Assembly (NCBI RefSeq): GCF_001593605.1
Contig: NZ_CP012836.1
Coordinates: 2,484,501 to 2,548,500 of the forward strand
Direction: 5' to 3'
Length of the DNA: 64,000 bases
DNA from: Algoriphagus sanaruensis
GTDB taxonomy: Bacteria; Bacteroidota; Bacteroidia; Cytophagales; Cyclobacteriaceae
Part shown: positions 15,043 through 24,605 of the stretch, piece after piece
Layout of the letters: the number at the start of each line of letters is the position of its first letter
Position numbering within the stretch: position 1 is the stretch's first letter
Notes under the pieces: model-generated
Database searches by the model: none
Told to the model about the DNA's origin: nothing
What the model saw: the letters and a program-made list of their open reading frames with translations, nothing else
Position numbers and translations under genes: made by a program

Positions 15043-15681
15043 ATGAGAAAATTGGATGTTATTGGTCTTCACCATGGATTTTTTGCAGATTTTGGGTTTG
15101 AATTTCACTCGACCCAATTACAGTTTATCAAGGAATTTCCGCAAGGCTATCAAACTGTCTTTGTTCAGTTTACTGAATATCCGGAAGTCAATTATTTGGA
15201 ATACAACCTTGGGGTTCGGATTCATCGGGTAGAACAGATTATTCATCGTTTTTTACCCACTTTGGGGGATTATGCGGATCGATCGGTTACGCTCATTCAA
15301 TCGCCTTCCAAAATCGGGAAGCTTATTCCTGCTCGTTTCGTACTTGAAAATGATGGGCAACTAGCCGAGGCCATCATGGCAGCTGAAAAATTCTTTGTCA
15401 GCCATGGATTCCATTGGTTGGATCAAATGATTGATCCAAAGCAGCTAGAACGAGCATTCGCTGAGCGCAAGGAAAAGTCTTTTGCCTCTCACAATTTTGT
15501 GTACAACGTGTTTCGAGGGGTAACCTTAGCTCGATTGTATAATGATGCCGATTATCCAGTACTTCGGGAGATTTACTTGTCCGAAATCCAACATCGAAAC
15601 ATGACTCCATACACAATAGGGTCATTTTTACAGCTCTTAGCCTATTTGGATGAAGGAGACTTTTCTAAGTCTTCTTTTTAA
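15043..15681 (+). CDS. Conserved hypothetical protein
   Basis: This 212-residue protein is not recognised. Its mixed alpha/beta start (DVIGLHHGFFADFGFEF), central QSPSKIGKLIPARFVLEN and helical C-terminus suggest a soluble cytoplasmic protein. There is no signal peptide or membrane segment. Its last 17 bp overlap the 3' end of the convergent hrpB, so the two transcripts must be antisense over their ends. A promoter-like CACGTTTG lies 20 bp upstream of the start. Confidence 0.65.
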   Translation: MRKLDVIGLHHGFFADFGFEFHSTQLQFIKEFPQGYQTVFVQFTEYPEVNYLEYNLGVRIHRVEQIIHRFLPTLGDYADRSVTLIQSPSKIGKLIPARFVLENDGQLAEAIMAAEKFFVSHGFHWLDQMIDPKQLERAFAERKEKSFASHNFVYNVFRGVTLARLYNDADYPVLREIYLSEIQHRNMTPYTIGSFLQLLAYLDEGDFSKSSF

Positions 15682-18151
15682 CTCCTCGTACCGCCTCAGC
15701 TTGAAGCGGATTATCAGGCCACTCATGTTTGGGATATCTTCGTTTCAATTCCTTTTTAACTTCAAAATATCCATTGGTCCAAAAACTTTTTAAATCCTGA
15801 GTCAATTGGACAGGTTTAAAGCCAGGCGAAAGCATTTCGATCAAAACAGGAACTTGACCTCGATTCACTTTTGGAGTATCCAATAAGCCAAATAACTCCT
15901 GAAGGCGGACGGATAGGAGTGGATTGGCTCCCTCGGGTTTGTAGGTAATTGGAATCAAGCTTCCAGAAGGCACTGAAAGTTTACTAGGTGCTAATTCGTC
16001 TAAGGTTTGTTGCTGTTCAAATGTGAGTTGGTGCTTTAGAATTTCAACCAAATTCAGTTTTTTAAAATCTTCATTTTTGGTAACCTGAACGATGTAGGGT
16101 TCTATCCAATTCTCTACCGTTTCAAGTAATTTTTCCTGAGTCCAAACTGGCCAAGTAGCATCTTTATTCCAGATTCTAAGACTTTCTATTCGGTTCAACA
16201 GCTGCCAAACATCCTCATTCCAATCCAATAAAAACTGACCTTCTTCTTTCAAGGCTTCTAGAATCGCTTCCTTTGCTGCCGATGGGCTAAATTGAGTTAG
16301 GGGACGTGTGCCAAGAATAATGGCTCCAATTCGAACCTCGGATTGGGCGATAAGTCCTCCCTTTTTTCTATCCCAAGTGAGCACTTCCTTCGTTTTGACC
16401 ATGGGTGCCAAATCCTTGGGGTTTAACGGAGCAGCAAGCCAAATTTTCCCCATTCCTTCACGTGCATCCACATGTGCTACTGCCAGCCAGCTTTCATGCG
16501 CCAAATCATCTTTATAGCTGATTTGAGCAATCTTTCCGTTGGAAAGTTGAAACTGAGCATTGTTTCCAGGTCGAGCAGCAGCAATTCGCTCAGGATAGGC
16601 GTAAGCCAAAAGTAAACCGGTAGCCCAAGGATCAGCAGGTGAATTTTCAGGTCCGATTTCAAACATTCTTCGATATTGGGCAGCGACTTTTTCGATTTTC
16701 TTGATTCGAGACATGCTGACACCTCGATCTCGAAATCTCCGCAAAGCATCAATTCGCAAATTGATATCTACCCCAGCATCTGGGGATAGAGGATCTCGTT
16801 CCTCTACCAATGCAGCAATGTCTGTAGCCAAAGCTAGCTGCTTCATTTTCTTGGCAAAAATAAGCATGTGGGCAATTCGAGGATGGACGGGAACTTGGTG
16901 GATTTCCTTGCCATGAGGAGTGAGTTTTCCATCTTCCAATGCATCAATTGCTTCGAGGACCTTCTCGGAATGAACCAAAGAACTGGTAGGAGGTGGTGTA
17001 AGCCAAGTCATCGATCGGATATCTTCTTTGCCCCAAGCCTTCATGTCCAATACTAATCCTGTCAAATCTGCCTCCATAAGTTCAGGAGTACGATAGTCTG
17101 CGAGTTGAGCATGCGTAGCTTTACTCCAAAGCCGATATGAATGACCCGAAGTCAAACGGCCAGCTCGACCACTTCGCTGATCTGCAGAATCTTTGCTAAT
17201 TCGGTGTAAAACAAGTTTAGCCAAACCAGAGCGAGAGTCAAATCGATTGGATTTTGCAAATCCAGAATCAACCACCACTTTGATTCCTTCGATCGTTAAG
17301 GATGTTTCTGCGATATCAGTAGAAAGGACGATTTTCCTTTTTCCTAAAGGATTTGGCAGGATTGCCTTTTGTTGCTCTGAGGGTGAGAGTTGCCCGAATA
17401 AAGGGACGATCTGATCACCTGGGAGAGCTTTACGGAGAATTTCCTCTGCTTTTTTGATTTCTCCTTGACCGGGGAGAAAAACTAGAAAATCACCTGAATG
17501 AGCTTTGGCAAGCGGGATTAATTGTCTGGCGGTATCTTCTCCAATAGCAAATTCATCCACTTCTTTCAGGTAGTTGATTTCAACAGGAAATTGCCTGCCT
17601 TGACTTTGAATAATTTTCGCCCTGAGCAAACCAGACAATTCCTCCGCATCAATAGTTGCAGACATAAGCAAGATCCGAAGGTCAGGTCTTAATACCTGTT
17701 GAATTTCCCGAGCAAGTGCCAATGCTACCTCTGAAAATAGGTTCCGCTCATGAAATTCATCGAAAATGATCATTCCAACCCCTTCGAGTGCATTGTCCTG
17801 ATGCATCATCCGAGTCAAAATACCTTCTGTAATTACTTCCAGTCTTGTTTTATCCGAAATCGCAGATTCAAATCGGATTCGGTATCCTACAGTTTGTCCT
17901 ACTTTTTCTCCAAGCATGGAAGCCATTCGCTCTGCAATACTCTTGGTGGCTAATCGCCGGGGCTCGAGCATAATCACCTTTTTTCCAGCCAACCACACTT
18001 CCTCTAAAAGAGCTAGGGGAAGAAGGGTACTTTTACCTGCTCCGGGAGGAGCTGTGATAATCAGTGAATTGGAATTTGAGAGGTGGCTTTTGACTTCGGG
18101 AATGATTTCAGCAACTGGAAGGTCAAAAGAAAAAGGGTTGAATTCGGACAT
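15665..18151 (-). CDS. hrpB: ATP-dependent helicase HrpB
   Basis: This 828-residue DEAH-type helicase has, in order, Walker A PPGAGKST (about residues 35-42), a Walker B written DEFHER, motif III SATID, the GQLSPSEQQ segment, motif V STDIAETSLTIEG and motif VI QRSGRAGR. A C-terminal HrpB-specific region continues to the end, including IEMLSPGFKPVQLTQDLKSF. HrpB is widespread; its RNA substrate is not settled. It is a single gene with its own -7 box only 4 bp from the ATG and a terminator-bearing gap on its upstream side. Confidence 0.95.
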   Translation of the reverse strand: MSEFNPFSFDLPVAEIIPEVKSHLSNSNSLIITAPPGAGKSTLLPLALLEEVWLAGKKVIMLEPRRLATKSIAERMASMLGEKVGQTVGYRIRFESAISDKTRLEVITEGILTRMMHQDNALEGVGMIIFDEFHERNLFSEVALALAREIQQVLRPDLRILLMSATIDAEELSGLLRAKIIQSQGRQFPVEINYLKEVDEFAIGEDTARQLIPLAKAHSGDFLVFLPGQGEIKKAEEILRKALPGDQIVPLFGQLSPSEQQKAILPNPLGKRKIVLSTDIAETSLTIEGIKVVVDSGFAKSNRFDSRSGLAKLVLHRISKDSADQRSGRAGRLTSGHSYRLWSKATHAQLADYRTPELMEADLTGLVLDMKAWGKEDIRSMTWLTPPPTSSLVHSEKVLEAIDALEDGKLTPHGKEIHQVPVHPRIAHMLIFAKKMKQLALATDIAALVEERDPLSPDAGVDINLRIDALRRFRDRGVSMSRIKKIEKVAAQYRRMFEIGPENSPADPWATGLLLAYAYPERIAAARPGNNAQFQLSNGKIAQISYKDDLAHESWLAVAHVDAREGMGKIWLAAPLNPKDLAPMVKTKEVLTWDRKKGGLIAQSEVRIGAIILGTRPLTQFSPSAAKEAILEALKEEGQFLLDWNEDVWQLLNRIESLRIWNKDATWPVWTQEKLLETVENWIEPYIVQVTKNEDFKKLNLVEILKHQLTFEQQQTLDELAPSKLSVPSGSLIPITYKPEGANPLLSVRLQELFGLLDTPKVNRGQVPVLIEMLSPGFKPVQLTQDLKSFWTNGYFEVKKELKRRYPKHEWPDNPLQAEAVRGVKKKT

Positions 18152-18155
18152 GGCG

Positions 18156-18163
18156 CAAAGATA
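18156..18163 (-). promoter_or_regulatory. -7 promoter box TATCTTTG abutting the hrpB start
   Basis: On the minus strand TATCTTTG is followed by CGCC and then ATG. If the start of transcription is about 4 nt past the box, the mRNA would be leaderless or nearly so. No TTTG is seen at the usual -33 distance. Confidence 0.5.
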
Positions 18164-18225
18164 CTGACCAAATTCTTCTCATGTGAGTGAATCCAATATT
18201 TCACTCAAAAGCCTTAAAAACAAAA

Positions 18226-18248
18226 ATCCCGATCAGTTAGATCGGGAT
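18226..18248 (-). terminator. Intrinsic terminator of the mpl-exonuclease unit
   Basis: On the minus strand ATCCCGATC, a 5-nt loop and GATCGGGAT are followed by TTTTTGTTTTT, directly after the stop codon at 18258. Confidence 0.92.
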
Positions 18249-18257
18249 ATGGATAAG

Positions 18258-19064
18258 TTAGCGATTAGTAAATCCTCGAAGTTTGACTTGGGTAAGCTTT
18301 CGCTTGGTGTCTAGTGGAAAATCTCCCTTCATCATCCAATCATAATAGCCAGGCTCTTCTTTGAGGGCTTGCTCTATGGTCTTGCCTTTATGCTTTCCAA
18401 AATTGAAGATCTCTTCTCCTTGAGAATTGAAGATAAAACGACCCGCAAGATCAACCATTTTTTCATTGACCAAATCATGGATTTTCTTCATGTCGTTTTC
18501 AAACACACCCAGTTTATTTCCTTGAAGATCTTCGACTTCCTCTCCGGCATAGCGCTCAATTTGTGCCCGGAATACATCTACTGTGGCTAGGGTATCTGCC
18601 TCAGCACTGTGTGCGTTTTCCAGCTTTTTACCGCAATAGAATTTGTAGGCAGCACTTAAATTCCGTTTTTCCATCAAGTGGAAAATCTTTTGTGCATCCA
18701 GGAGATTTCGTTTGTCTAGGTCAAAGTCAATTCCAGAGCGGAGAAATTCCTCGACCAATAAGGGAATATCATATTTCAACACGTTGAATCCCGCCAAATC
18801 AGCCTGTCCAATAAATTGGAAAACATCCTTTGCGATGTCCTTGAAATAAGGCTCATTTTTAATGTCCTTATCGTATATCCCGTGGATTAAAGAGGCTTCC
18901 AAAGGAATGGATATCCCTGGATTAACCCTTCTTGTGAAAATTTGCTGCCCACCATCCGGAGTCAATTTAACAATGGAGATTTCGACGATTCGGTCTGTAG
19001 AAACATTGGTTCCTGTGGCTTCCAGATCAAAAAATGCCACTGGGTTTTTTAAGTTCAACTTCAT
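18258..19064 (-). CDS. DEDDh 3'-5' exonuclease with ExoX-like C-terminal domain
   Basis: This 268-residue protein has the DnaQ-type active site: FDLEATG (D13, E15), a middle aspartate in NVLKYDIPLL and HSAEADTLAT with the general-base histidine and last aspartate. A separate C-terminal module (about residues 215-262, FNFGKHKGKTIEQAL to GYYDWMMKGDFPL) is the small DUF3820/ExoX-C type domain. The likely role is DNA repair or trimming; it is not obviously the polymerase epsilon subunit. The start overlaps the mpl stop as ATGA, so it is translationally coupled to a cell-wall recycling gene. Confidence 0.9.
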   Translation of the reverse strand: MKLNLKNPVAFFDLEATGTNVSTDRIVEISIVKLTPDGGQQIFTRRVNPGISIPLEASLIHGIYDKDIKNEPYFKDIAKDVFQFIGQADLAGFNVLKYDIPLLVEEFLRSGIDFDLDKRNLLDAQKIFHLMEKRNLSAAYKFYCGKKLENAHSAEADTLATVDVFRAQIERYAGEEVEDLQGNKLGVFENDMKKIHDLVNEKMVDLAGRFIFNSQGEEIFNFGKHKGKTIEQALKEEPGYYDWMMKGDFPLDTKRKLTQVKLRGFTNR

Positions 19065-20422
19065 GTGTTTTCAATTTTTGTTTTGAGTGACTCTAGGTCC
19101 ATGTTATCATAGTTTCCAGAGCTCATCAGTAATAAATTCGTTTGATTGTAATCTTGAGCTAACAAAAATGCCTTTAACTCATCACTTGAGGTAAATAGCC
19201 TTAGATCTGCTCTTTGGAATCCTTTCCTCAAGGTGTCTTCATCCATTAATTCTAATTTTTTCAATGCAACAGCATGGGGGTTAAGATATATGATTGCCAA
19301 ATCGGCTTCATCCATGCTGTTGGCATAGTTAGGTAGAAAGTTTTTATTCAAGGAAGAATACGTATGCAATTCCTGAACGGCAATTAAGCGACGGTTTGGA
19401 AATTGATTTTTAACCGCGTGAACCGTTGCTTTTAATTTGGAAGGGGCATGCGCAAAGTCTCGATACAAAATGCTGGATTCACTTTTAGCAAGGATTTCCT
19501 GCCTTTTTGCAGCACCCTTGAAAGATTGAATTGCTCCGTAAAATTGGGATTTACTCAAGCCAAGGCTAAGACAGATTTCCAAGGCACCTTGAAGATTTTG
19601 CAAATTATGATGTCCAAATATTGGGATTTCAATTTCTCCAAACTCAGTCTTCAAATAAGTTACTCCATCTTGAATTCGAGATGGATGAGCTTGATATGGA
19701 ATTTTTTGACCTAAGGTTGAACTTTGTTCAGCAGCTTCCACCACTAATGGATCGAGTTGACAATAAATGATTTTTCCCTCTTGAGGGGTTTTATCCAGCA
19801 ATTGAGAGAACTGTTTTTTATAATCTTCAAAATCTGGAAATACATTAAAGTGATCCCAAGCGATCCCGCTAAGTAGGACCGTGTCGTGATGGTAATGGAA
19901 AAATTTAGGCGTTCGATCTATGGGAGACGTCAGGTATTCATCTCCTTCGATTACAATGATTGGTGCATCAGAAAGACGAACCATCAAGTTAAACCCTTCA
20001 ATCTGCGCACCTACCAAATAATCAAAATCGACTTGATTGGCTTTTAGCACATGAAGAATCATCGAGGTGATGGAGGTTTTTCCATGCGAGCCTGCGATCA
20101 CCACTCGCTTTTTATCCTGACTTTGGTTGTAGATAAATTCTGGAAACGAATAAACTGGAATTCCGAGCTCTTGGGCTTTGATCAATTCGGGATTATCAAT
20201 ACGGGCATGCATGCCTAAAATGATGCCATCCAAGCCTGAATGGATTTTCTCTGGAAACCATCCCAATTCTGCAGGAAGGATTCCGGCACGATCCAAGCGC
20301 GTTCGAGAAGGCTCATAAATTTCATCATCACTGCCTGTGACTCGATAGCCCTTTTCGACTAGAGCGAGCGCCAAATTGTGCATAACTGCACCTCCAATTG
20401 CGATGAAGTGGTACTGTTTCAT
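19061..20422 (-). CDS. mpl: UDP-N-acetylmuramate:tripeptide ligase Mpl
   Basis: This Mur ligase joins recycled L-Ala-gamma-D-Glu-meso-DAP to UDP-MurNAc, returning turnover peptide to peptidoglycan synthesis. There are 453 residues from ATG 20422 (MKQYHFIAIGG); the longer frame from 20533 adds 37 residues with no family resemblance. The N-terminal Rossmann motif is IAIGGAVMHNLA, the ATP loop AGSHGKTS (about residues 110-117), with IEGDEYLTSPID and the AWDHFNVFPDFEDYKKQF central block. The C-terminal RFAHAP segment is written YRDFAHAPSKLKATV. This is typical of Mpl rather than MurC. Confidence 0.93.
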   Translation of the reverse strand: MKQYHFIAIGGAVMHNLALALVEKGYRVTGSDDEIYEPSRTRLDRAGILPAELGWFPEKIHSGLDGIILGMHARIDNPELIKAQELGIPVYSFPEFIYNQSQDKKRVVIAGSHGKTSITSMILHVLKANQVDFDYLVGAQIEGFNLMVRLSDAPIIVIEGDEYLTSPIDRTPKFFHYHHDTVLLSGIAWDHFNVFPDFEDYKKQFSQLLDKTPQEGKIIYCQLDPLVVEAAEQSSTLGQKIPYQAHPSRIQDGVTYLKTEFGEIEIPIFGHHNLQNLQGALEICLSLGLSKSQFYGAIQSFKGAAKRQEILAKSESSILYRDFAHAPSKLKATVHAVKNQFPNRRLIAVQELHTYSSLNKNFLPNYANSMDEADLAIIYLNPHAVALKKLELMDEDTLRKGFQRADLRLFTSSDELKAFLLAQDYNQTNLLLMSSGNYDNMDLESLKTKIENT

Positions 20423-20638
20423 TTTTTGTAAGCTGATCCTAAAAGAGCTGAAATCGAACTGTTTTTGAATTAATCCCTGAGATTTTTTCGGTAAATTCTG
20501 ACATCCACTAAAAATGATCTGGGAAATTTGCATTCAAACTTAACCATAAAAGCGGGGAACGTAGGCTTAAACAAATTCAAATTTGAGATTTTTTGCCCCT
20601 TAATTGAATTCCCTATTTTCGTTCAAAATTTTTAAGTC

Positions 20639-21346
20639 ATGCTGCCAGATAAGTTTGCCTATTTAACCATGTCTTTGCTCTACCTAGCCGCATGGTTTGT
20701 AGTTTTTTTAAAAAGCCCTTGGAAGCGAGGGATGATAAAAGTCGGTTTAGTGGGAGGATTGATGGGGATCATTGCTGAGGTTTGGTACTTTCATGATTAT
20801 TGGAAACCTCCGATGATTTGGAAAACAGGTTGGCCGGGGATCGAAGATTTCATCATTGGATTTGCCATGTTTGGAGTAGGAGGATATATCCATAGTGCAT
20901 TTACCAAACGAGAAATTGATTATGAAAAACAGTCCCCTGCACAGAATAAGAGCCTTTTTTTTCTGTGGCTTTTGGGATGTTTCAGTTTGACTTTTTTCAG
21001 TTTTATCTTAAAAATCCACTCCGGATATGTCACCTTTTTTACGTTTATGGCATTGGCAGTTTATATCTGGATCCAGCGTCCCGATTTAATCGGTATTTCC
21101 TTGATCTCTGGGTTTTCAACACTTTTTATAGTGATGGTCATTTATTATCTGACCTTCGGAATTTTATTTCCGGACTTTTGGGATCGGTATGGGATGCTCA
21201 ACGATGAACCGATTTTGGGGTATAAAATTTTCCAAATTCCTGTTTCCGAGATGCTTTGGCACTTTAGCTGGGCAATTCTCTGCTCCATGTTTAGAGGTTA
21301 TCGAAATGGAGTGTATTACAAAGTCAAATTCCAATCCGAGGTCTGA
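20639..21346 (+). CDS. Polytopic membrane protein, possibly lycopene-cyclase-like
   Basis: This 235-residue protein has 6-7 transmembrane helices. Two internal segments look related: GWPGIEDFIIGFAMFGVGG (about residues 63-81) and IFQIPVSEMLWHFSWAIL (about 199-216). Each places an acidic residue after a Gly/Pro-rich loop at the start of a helix, as in the PxEE motif of heterodimeric-type lycopene cyclases, though the second acid of the pair is not kept. The cyclase reading is tentative. A TATTTTCG box lies 24 bp upstream of the ATG. No carotenoid gene adjoins it. Confidence 0.6.
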   Translation: MLPDKFAYLTMSLLYLAAWFVVFLKSPWKRGMIKVGLVGGLMGIIAEVWYFHDYWKPPMIWKTGWPGIEDFIIGFAMFGVGGYIHSAFTKREIDYEKQSPAQNKSLFFLWLLGCFSLTFFSFILKIHSGYVTFFTFMALAVYIWIQRPDLIGISLISGFSTLFIVMVIYYLTFGILFPDFWDRYGMLNDEPILGYKIFQIPVSEMLWHFSWAILCSMFRGYRNGVYYKVKFQSEV

Positions 21347-21413
21347 TTTTTGCGGATCTTAACCTGTTGATAAGTTTTGGAAAAATTGTTCAAAACTCTT
21401 CACGCATTGCGAA

Positions 21414-21421
21414 TACATTTG
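21414..21421 (+). promoter_or_regulatory. -7 promoter box TACATTTG abutting the dnaB start
   Basis: Exact TAnnTTTG box, then TCAT, then the dnaB ATG at 21426. The predicted start of transcription is within 1-2 nt of the initiation codon. The nearest TTG upstream (21386) is 25 bp away, longer than usual. Confidence 0.55.
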
Positions 21422-21425
21422 TCAT

Positions 21426-23012
21426 ATGTCTGAAAATACGAATCCCTCTCGAATCACCCGAAAAAAGCCAACCTACGAAAATCCAACCCAATTGATGGGG
21501 AAAGTTCCACCTCAAGCGGTCGACTTGGAAGAAGCCGTATTGGGAGCTTTAATGCTGGAAAAAGATGCTTTGACCAATGTCATCGACATCCTGAAGGTGG
21601 AGAGCTTTTATAAAGATGCCCATAAAGTTATTTTTCAGGCTATTCTAGACTTGTTTGGAGAAAGCCAACCTATTGATCTCCTTACTGTAACTACTCAGTT
21701 AAGACGAAATCGAACGCTAGAAATCGCCGGTGGTGCATTTTATGTCACGGAATTAACTTCCAAAGTAGCTTCTGCTGCCAATATTGAGTTTCACGCCAGA
21801 ATTATTACGGAGCAAGCCATCAAACGAGACTTGATTCGTATTTCATCCGATATTCAAAAGGATGCCTTCGAGGAAACCACCGATGTCTTTGAGCTTTTGG
21901 ATAAAATGGAGCAAAGCCTATTTGAAATTTCCGAGAAAAATATCCGAAAGAATTATTCCGATATGCGCTCCATCATGCGTGAGGCTATCTTGGAATTGGA
22001 AGAACGGAAAAATCAAAAAGATGGATTGACCGGGGTGCCTTCTGGTTTTACGGCCTTGGATCGAGTGACATCCGGTTGGCAAAAATCAGATTTGGTCATT
22101 ATTGCGGCTCGACCTGCGATGGGTAAGACGGCTTTCGTTTTGTCCGTTCTTCGAAATGCAGCAGTTGACCATACCCGTCCAGTGGCTATTTTTTCTTTGG
22201 AAATGTCCGCTGTTCAGTTGGTGAATCGTTTGATTTCATCAGAAGCGGAATTGGATTCAGAAAAAATCAAGAAGGGTTCTTTGGCAGACCATGAATGGGC
22301 TCAATTAGTCCATAAGACTGCTAAGCTTTCCAAGGCTCCGCTTTTTGTGGACGATACGCCGGCGCTATCCATTTTGGAATTGCGTGCGAAATGCCGAAAA
22401 CTCAAAGCCCAGCATGATATCCAGATGGTCGTGATTGACTACTTGCAGTTGATGTCTGGTGATACCAAAGGTGGCGGAGGCGGCGGGAACCGTGAACAAG
22501 AAATCGCGAGTATTTCCCGAGCCTTAAAAAAGATTGCCAAGGAATTGAATATTCCAGTTATCGCCTTGTCGCAGCTTTCTCGAGCTGTAGAAACTAGAGG
22601 AGGAGATAAGCGGCCTCAACTTTCGGATTTGAGGGAATCTGGAGCGATCGAGCAAGATGCGGATATGGTGATGTTCCTATACCGTCCTGAGTATTATGGG
22701 ATTACTGAAGATGAAGGAGGAGCTTCCACGGCAGGTGTAGGAGAGGTAATCATCGCAAAGCACCGAAATGGTTCTTTGGAAAATGTCAAACTTCGGTTTA
22801 TTGGTCGATACACGAAGTTTACAGACTTGGATTCAGGAATTTCGTATCCACCCAACCAAGCAGGAGAAATTGGATATTCGCACAAGTTTACCTCCAGTGC
22901 TTCTGGCGTTTCTTCTTTTGAGTCTGGAAATATGATCAAACTATCCAGCAAAGCCAATGAGGATAATATTGAAGATGCTTTCCGAGGCGGCGATGGTCCA
23001 GCTCCATTCTAA
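21426..23012 (+). CDS. dnaB: Replicative DNA helicase DnaB
   Basis: Hexameric helicase that unwinds the fork and recruits primase. There are 528 residues: an N-terminal domain from about 25 (PPQAVDLEEAVLGALMLEKDAL) to 130, a linker, then a RecA-like domain with Walker A ARPAMGKT (about residues 225-232), IFSLEMSAVQLVNRL, VVIDYLQLM (Walker B) and DLRESGAIEQDADMVMFLYR. A glycine-rich loop (KGGGGGGNREQE) and a C-terminal tail of about 60 extra residues are typical of Bacteroidota. No intein is present. It is followed after 6 bp by an oxidoreductase gene on the same strand. Confidence 0.97.
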   Translation: MSENTNPSRITRKKPTYENPTQLMGKVPPQAVDLEEAVLGALMLEKDALTNVIDILKVESFYKDAHKVIFQAILDLFGESQPIDLLTVTTQLRRNRTLEIAGGAFYVTELTSKVASAANIEFHARIITEQAIKRDLIRISSDIQKDAFEETTDVFELLDKMEQSLFEISEKNIRKNYSDMRSIMREAILELEERKNQKDGLTGVPSGFTALDRVTSGWQKSDLVIIAARPAMGKTAFVLSVLRNAAVDHTRPVAIFSLEMSAVQLVNRLISSEAELDSEKIKKGSLADHEWAQLVHKTAKLSKAPLFVDDTPALSILELRAKCRKLKAQHDIQMVVIDYLQLMSGDTKGGGGGGNREQEIASISRALKKIAKELNIPVIALSQLSRAVETRGGDKRPQLSDLRESGAIEQDADMVMFLYRPEYYGITEDEGGASTAGVGEVIIAKHRNGSLENVKLRFIGRYTKFTDLDSGISYPPNQAGEIGYSHKFTSSASGVSSFESGNMIKLSSKANEDNIEDAFRGGDGPAPF

Positions 23013-23018
23013 TTTGTC

Positions 23019-24017
23019 ATGAAAGGAATTGTACTCAATAGAACCTTAGCGGATAAAATCGCTCTAGAGGAAGTCATTTTACCAGACTTGAAAAAAGATG
23101 AAGTACTGGTGAAAATAAAAGCAGCCGCACTTAATCACCGGGACGAATGGTGCAGGGTTGGGCTTTATCCAAATCTAAAAGATGGAGTCGTTTTGGGCTC
23201 GGATGGTTCAGGCATAGTTGAATCGGTGGGTTCAGAAGTAGACATAGAATGGAAAGGAAAAGAAGTCATAATTAATCCTGCTCTTTATTGGGGACCAAAT
23301 CAGGCAGTTCAAAGTAAGGAGTTTGAAATTTTAGGTATGCCAAGGAATGGAACCTTGGCGGAGTTTGTAATTGTACCTGCGGATCGTCTCTTCGAAAAGC
23401 CATCCCATCTTTCTTTTGAACAGGCTGCAGCTCTTCCCTTAGCAGGATTGACTGCGTTTAGAGCCTTAGTATATCAGGGTGAGATTAAATCAGGAAGAAA
23501 AGTTTTGATCACCGGAATAGGAGGAGGGGTTGCGCAATTTGCCTTTCAGTTTGCTTTAGCCTTTGGTGCAGAAGTTTATGTATCGAGCAGTAAACCTGAA
23601 AAGATTCATCGTGCGATGGAACAAGGGGCTCTCGGAGGATATAATTACCTAGAAGCTACTTGGACAGAAAATGCATTAGCTGAAACTGGCGGATTCGATT
23701 TAATTATTGATGGTGCTGCTGGTTCTGGATTGAATGATTTGGTTGCAGTTACCAAACCGGGAGGTAGAATAGTTTTTTACGGTGCCACACAAGGAAATCC
23801 AGGAAAAATTGAGGCAAGAAGGATATTCTGGAACCAGCTCAAAGTCATCGGAACCACGATGGGATCCGATGAGGATTTTAGACAAATGATTGCTTTTGTT
23901 AAGGATAAAAAAATCGTTCCCGTTGTTGATTCTGTTTTTTCTTTTGAGGATGCAGTAAAGGCTTTTGATCGGATGAGGGTGGGCGCTCAGTCGGGTAAAA
24001 TTGTGCTTACTCCTTGA
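23019..24017 (+). CDS. MDR-family (quinone-oxidoreductase-like) dehydrogenase
   Basis: This 332-residue protein has a GroES-like N-terminal domain (NHRDEWCRVGLYP, GSDGSGIVESVG) and a Rossmann domain with the nucleotide loop VLITGIGGGVAQFAFQFA (residues about 160-177). The gene name zinc-binding dehydrogenase is often applied, but the usual structural-zinc cysteine cluster is absent, so this is likely a zinc-free NADPH reductase of the QOR/acryloyl-CoA reductase kind. It lies 6 bp after dnaB and may be read through from it. Its end overlaps the convergent PGDYG gene by 11 bp. Confidence 0.88.
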   Translation: MKGIVLNRTLADKIALEEVILPDLKKDEVLVKIKAAALNHRDEWCRVGLYPNLKDGVVLGSDGSGIVESVGSEVDIEWKGKEVIINPALYWGPNQAVQSKEFEILGMPRNGTLAEFVIVPADRLFEKPSHLSFEQAAALPLAGLTAFRALVYQGEIKSGRKVLITGIGGGVAQFAFQFALAFGAEVYVSSSKPEKIHRAMEQGALGGYNYLEATWTENALAETGGFDLIIDGAAGSGLNDLVAVTKPGGRIVFYGATQGNPGKIEARRIFWNQLKVIGTTMGSDEDFRQMIAFVKDKKIVPVVDSVFSFEDAVKAFDRMRVGAQSGKIVLTP

Positions 24018-24495
24018 CCTCTTCATAAGTCTCACCAAACTCCTTTTTGGCGATTCGATAGATTTCAATGGCATCGGTGGGAATTACCAAAAAATCTCCT
24101 GGCTTGATAATCATCGTTTCTTTCCAAGGAGCCTGAAATTCCAAAAAGTCATTAAGCTTCAATTCGTGAAGAAATCTTTCTGAAAATGGAATAGCAAACA
24201 CTTTTCCAATAGGCTGATAACAACCCCAACCATCTCCTAAGGAATTTTTTAGGCTGTATTTTCGCTCAAAAGTGGAAGCATTTACCAAGTAGTTTTCCTT
24301 TACTGAAGTTTGATTTTCTACCAGCCAATCGCCGGATTGTGCTGTATTCCGGGTTTCTTCCCCATCACTTGTATGGGTAAGCACGACTTGACCCTCAACC
24401 GCTTTTTTTGCTTTTACCAAGGTCTTTTTTCGGTAGATCTTTCCCTCTTCTTTCAGAATTGGGAGAAAAAAATCAAGCATTTCACGTTGAGTCAT
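24007..24495 (-). CDS. PGDYG-domain hypothetical protein
   Basis: This 162-residue soluble protein contains TAQSGDWLVENQ (about residues 51-62) and later KPGDFLVIPTDAIEIYRI, which together with the spaced F-x3-Y pattern resemble the PGDYG domain of unknown function. There is no signal peptide. It converges on the dehydrogenase with an 11-bp overlap. A TATTTTCT promoter-like box lies about 35 bp upstream. Confidence 0.7.
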   Translation of the reverse strand: MTQREMLDFFLPILKEEGKIYRKKTLVKAKKAVEGQVVLTHTSDGEETRNTAQSGDWLVENQTSVKENYLVNASTFERKYSLKNSLGDGWGCYQPIGKVFAIPFSERFLHELKLNDFLEFQAPWKETMIIKPGDFLVIPTDAIEIYRIAKKEFGETYEEVKE

Positions 24496-24605
24496 GAGAT
24501 CATGGATGGTTTCAGTGAATTCTAAATTAGAAAATAGAATCTAATCTCAGAGAAAAAATTTGGGAGCTGAAATAGGATGTCCAACATTTAATCCATCGGA
24601 AACTT

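Noticed and set aside
20423..20533. 37-residue N-terminal extension of Mpl
   Set aside because: Mur-ligase homology begins at MKQYHFIAIGG; the extension is low in similarity and includes the promoter region.
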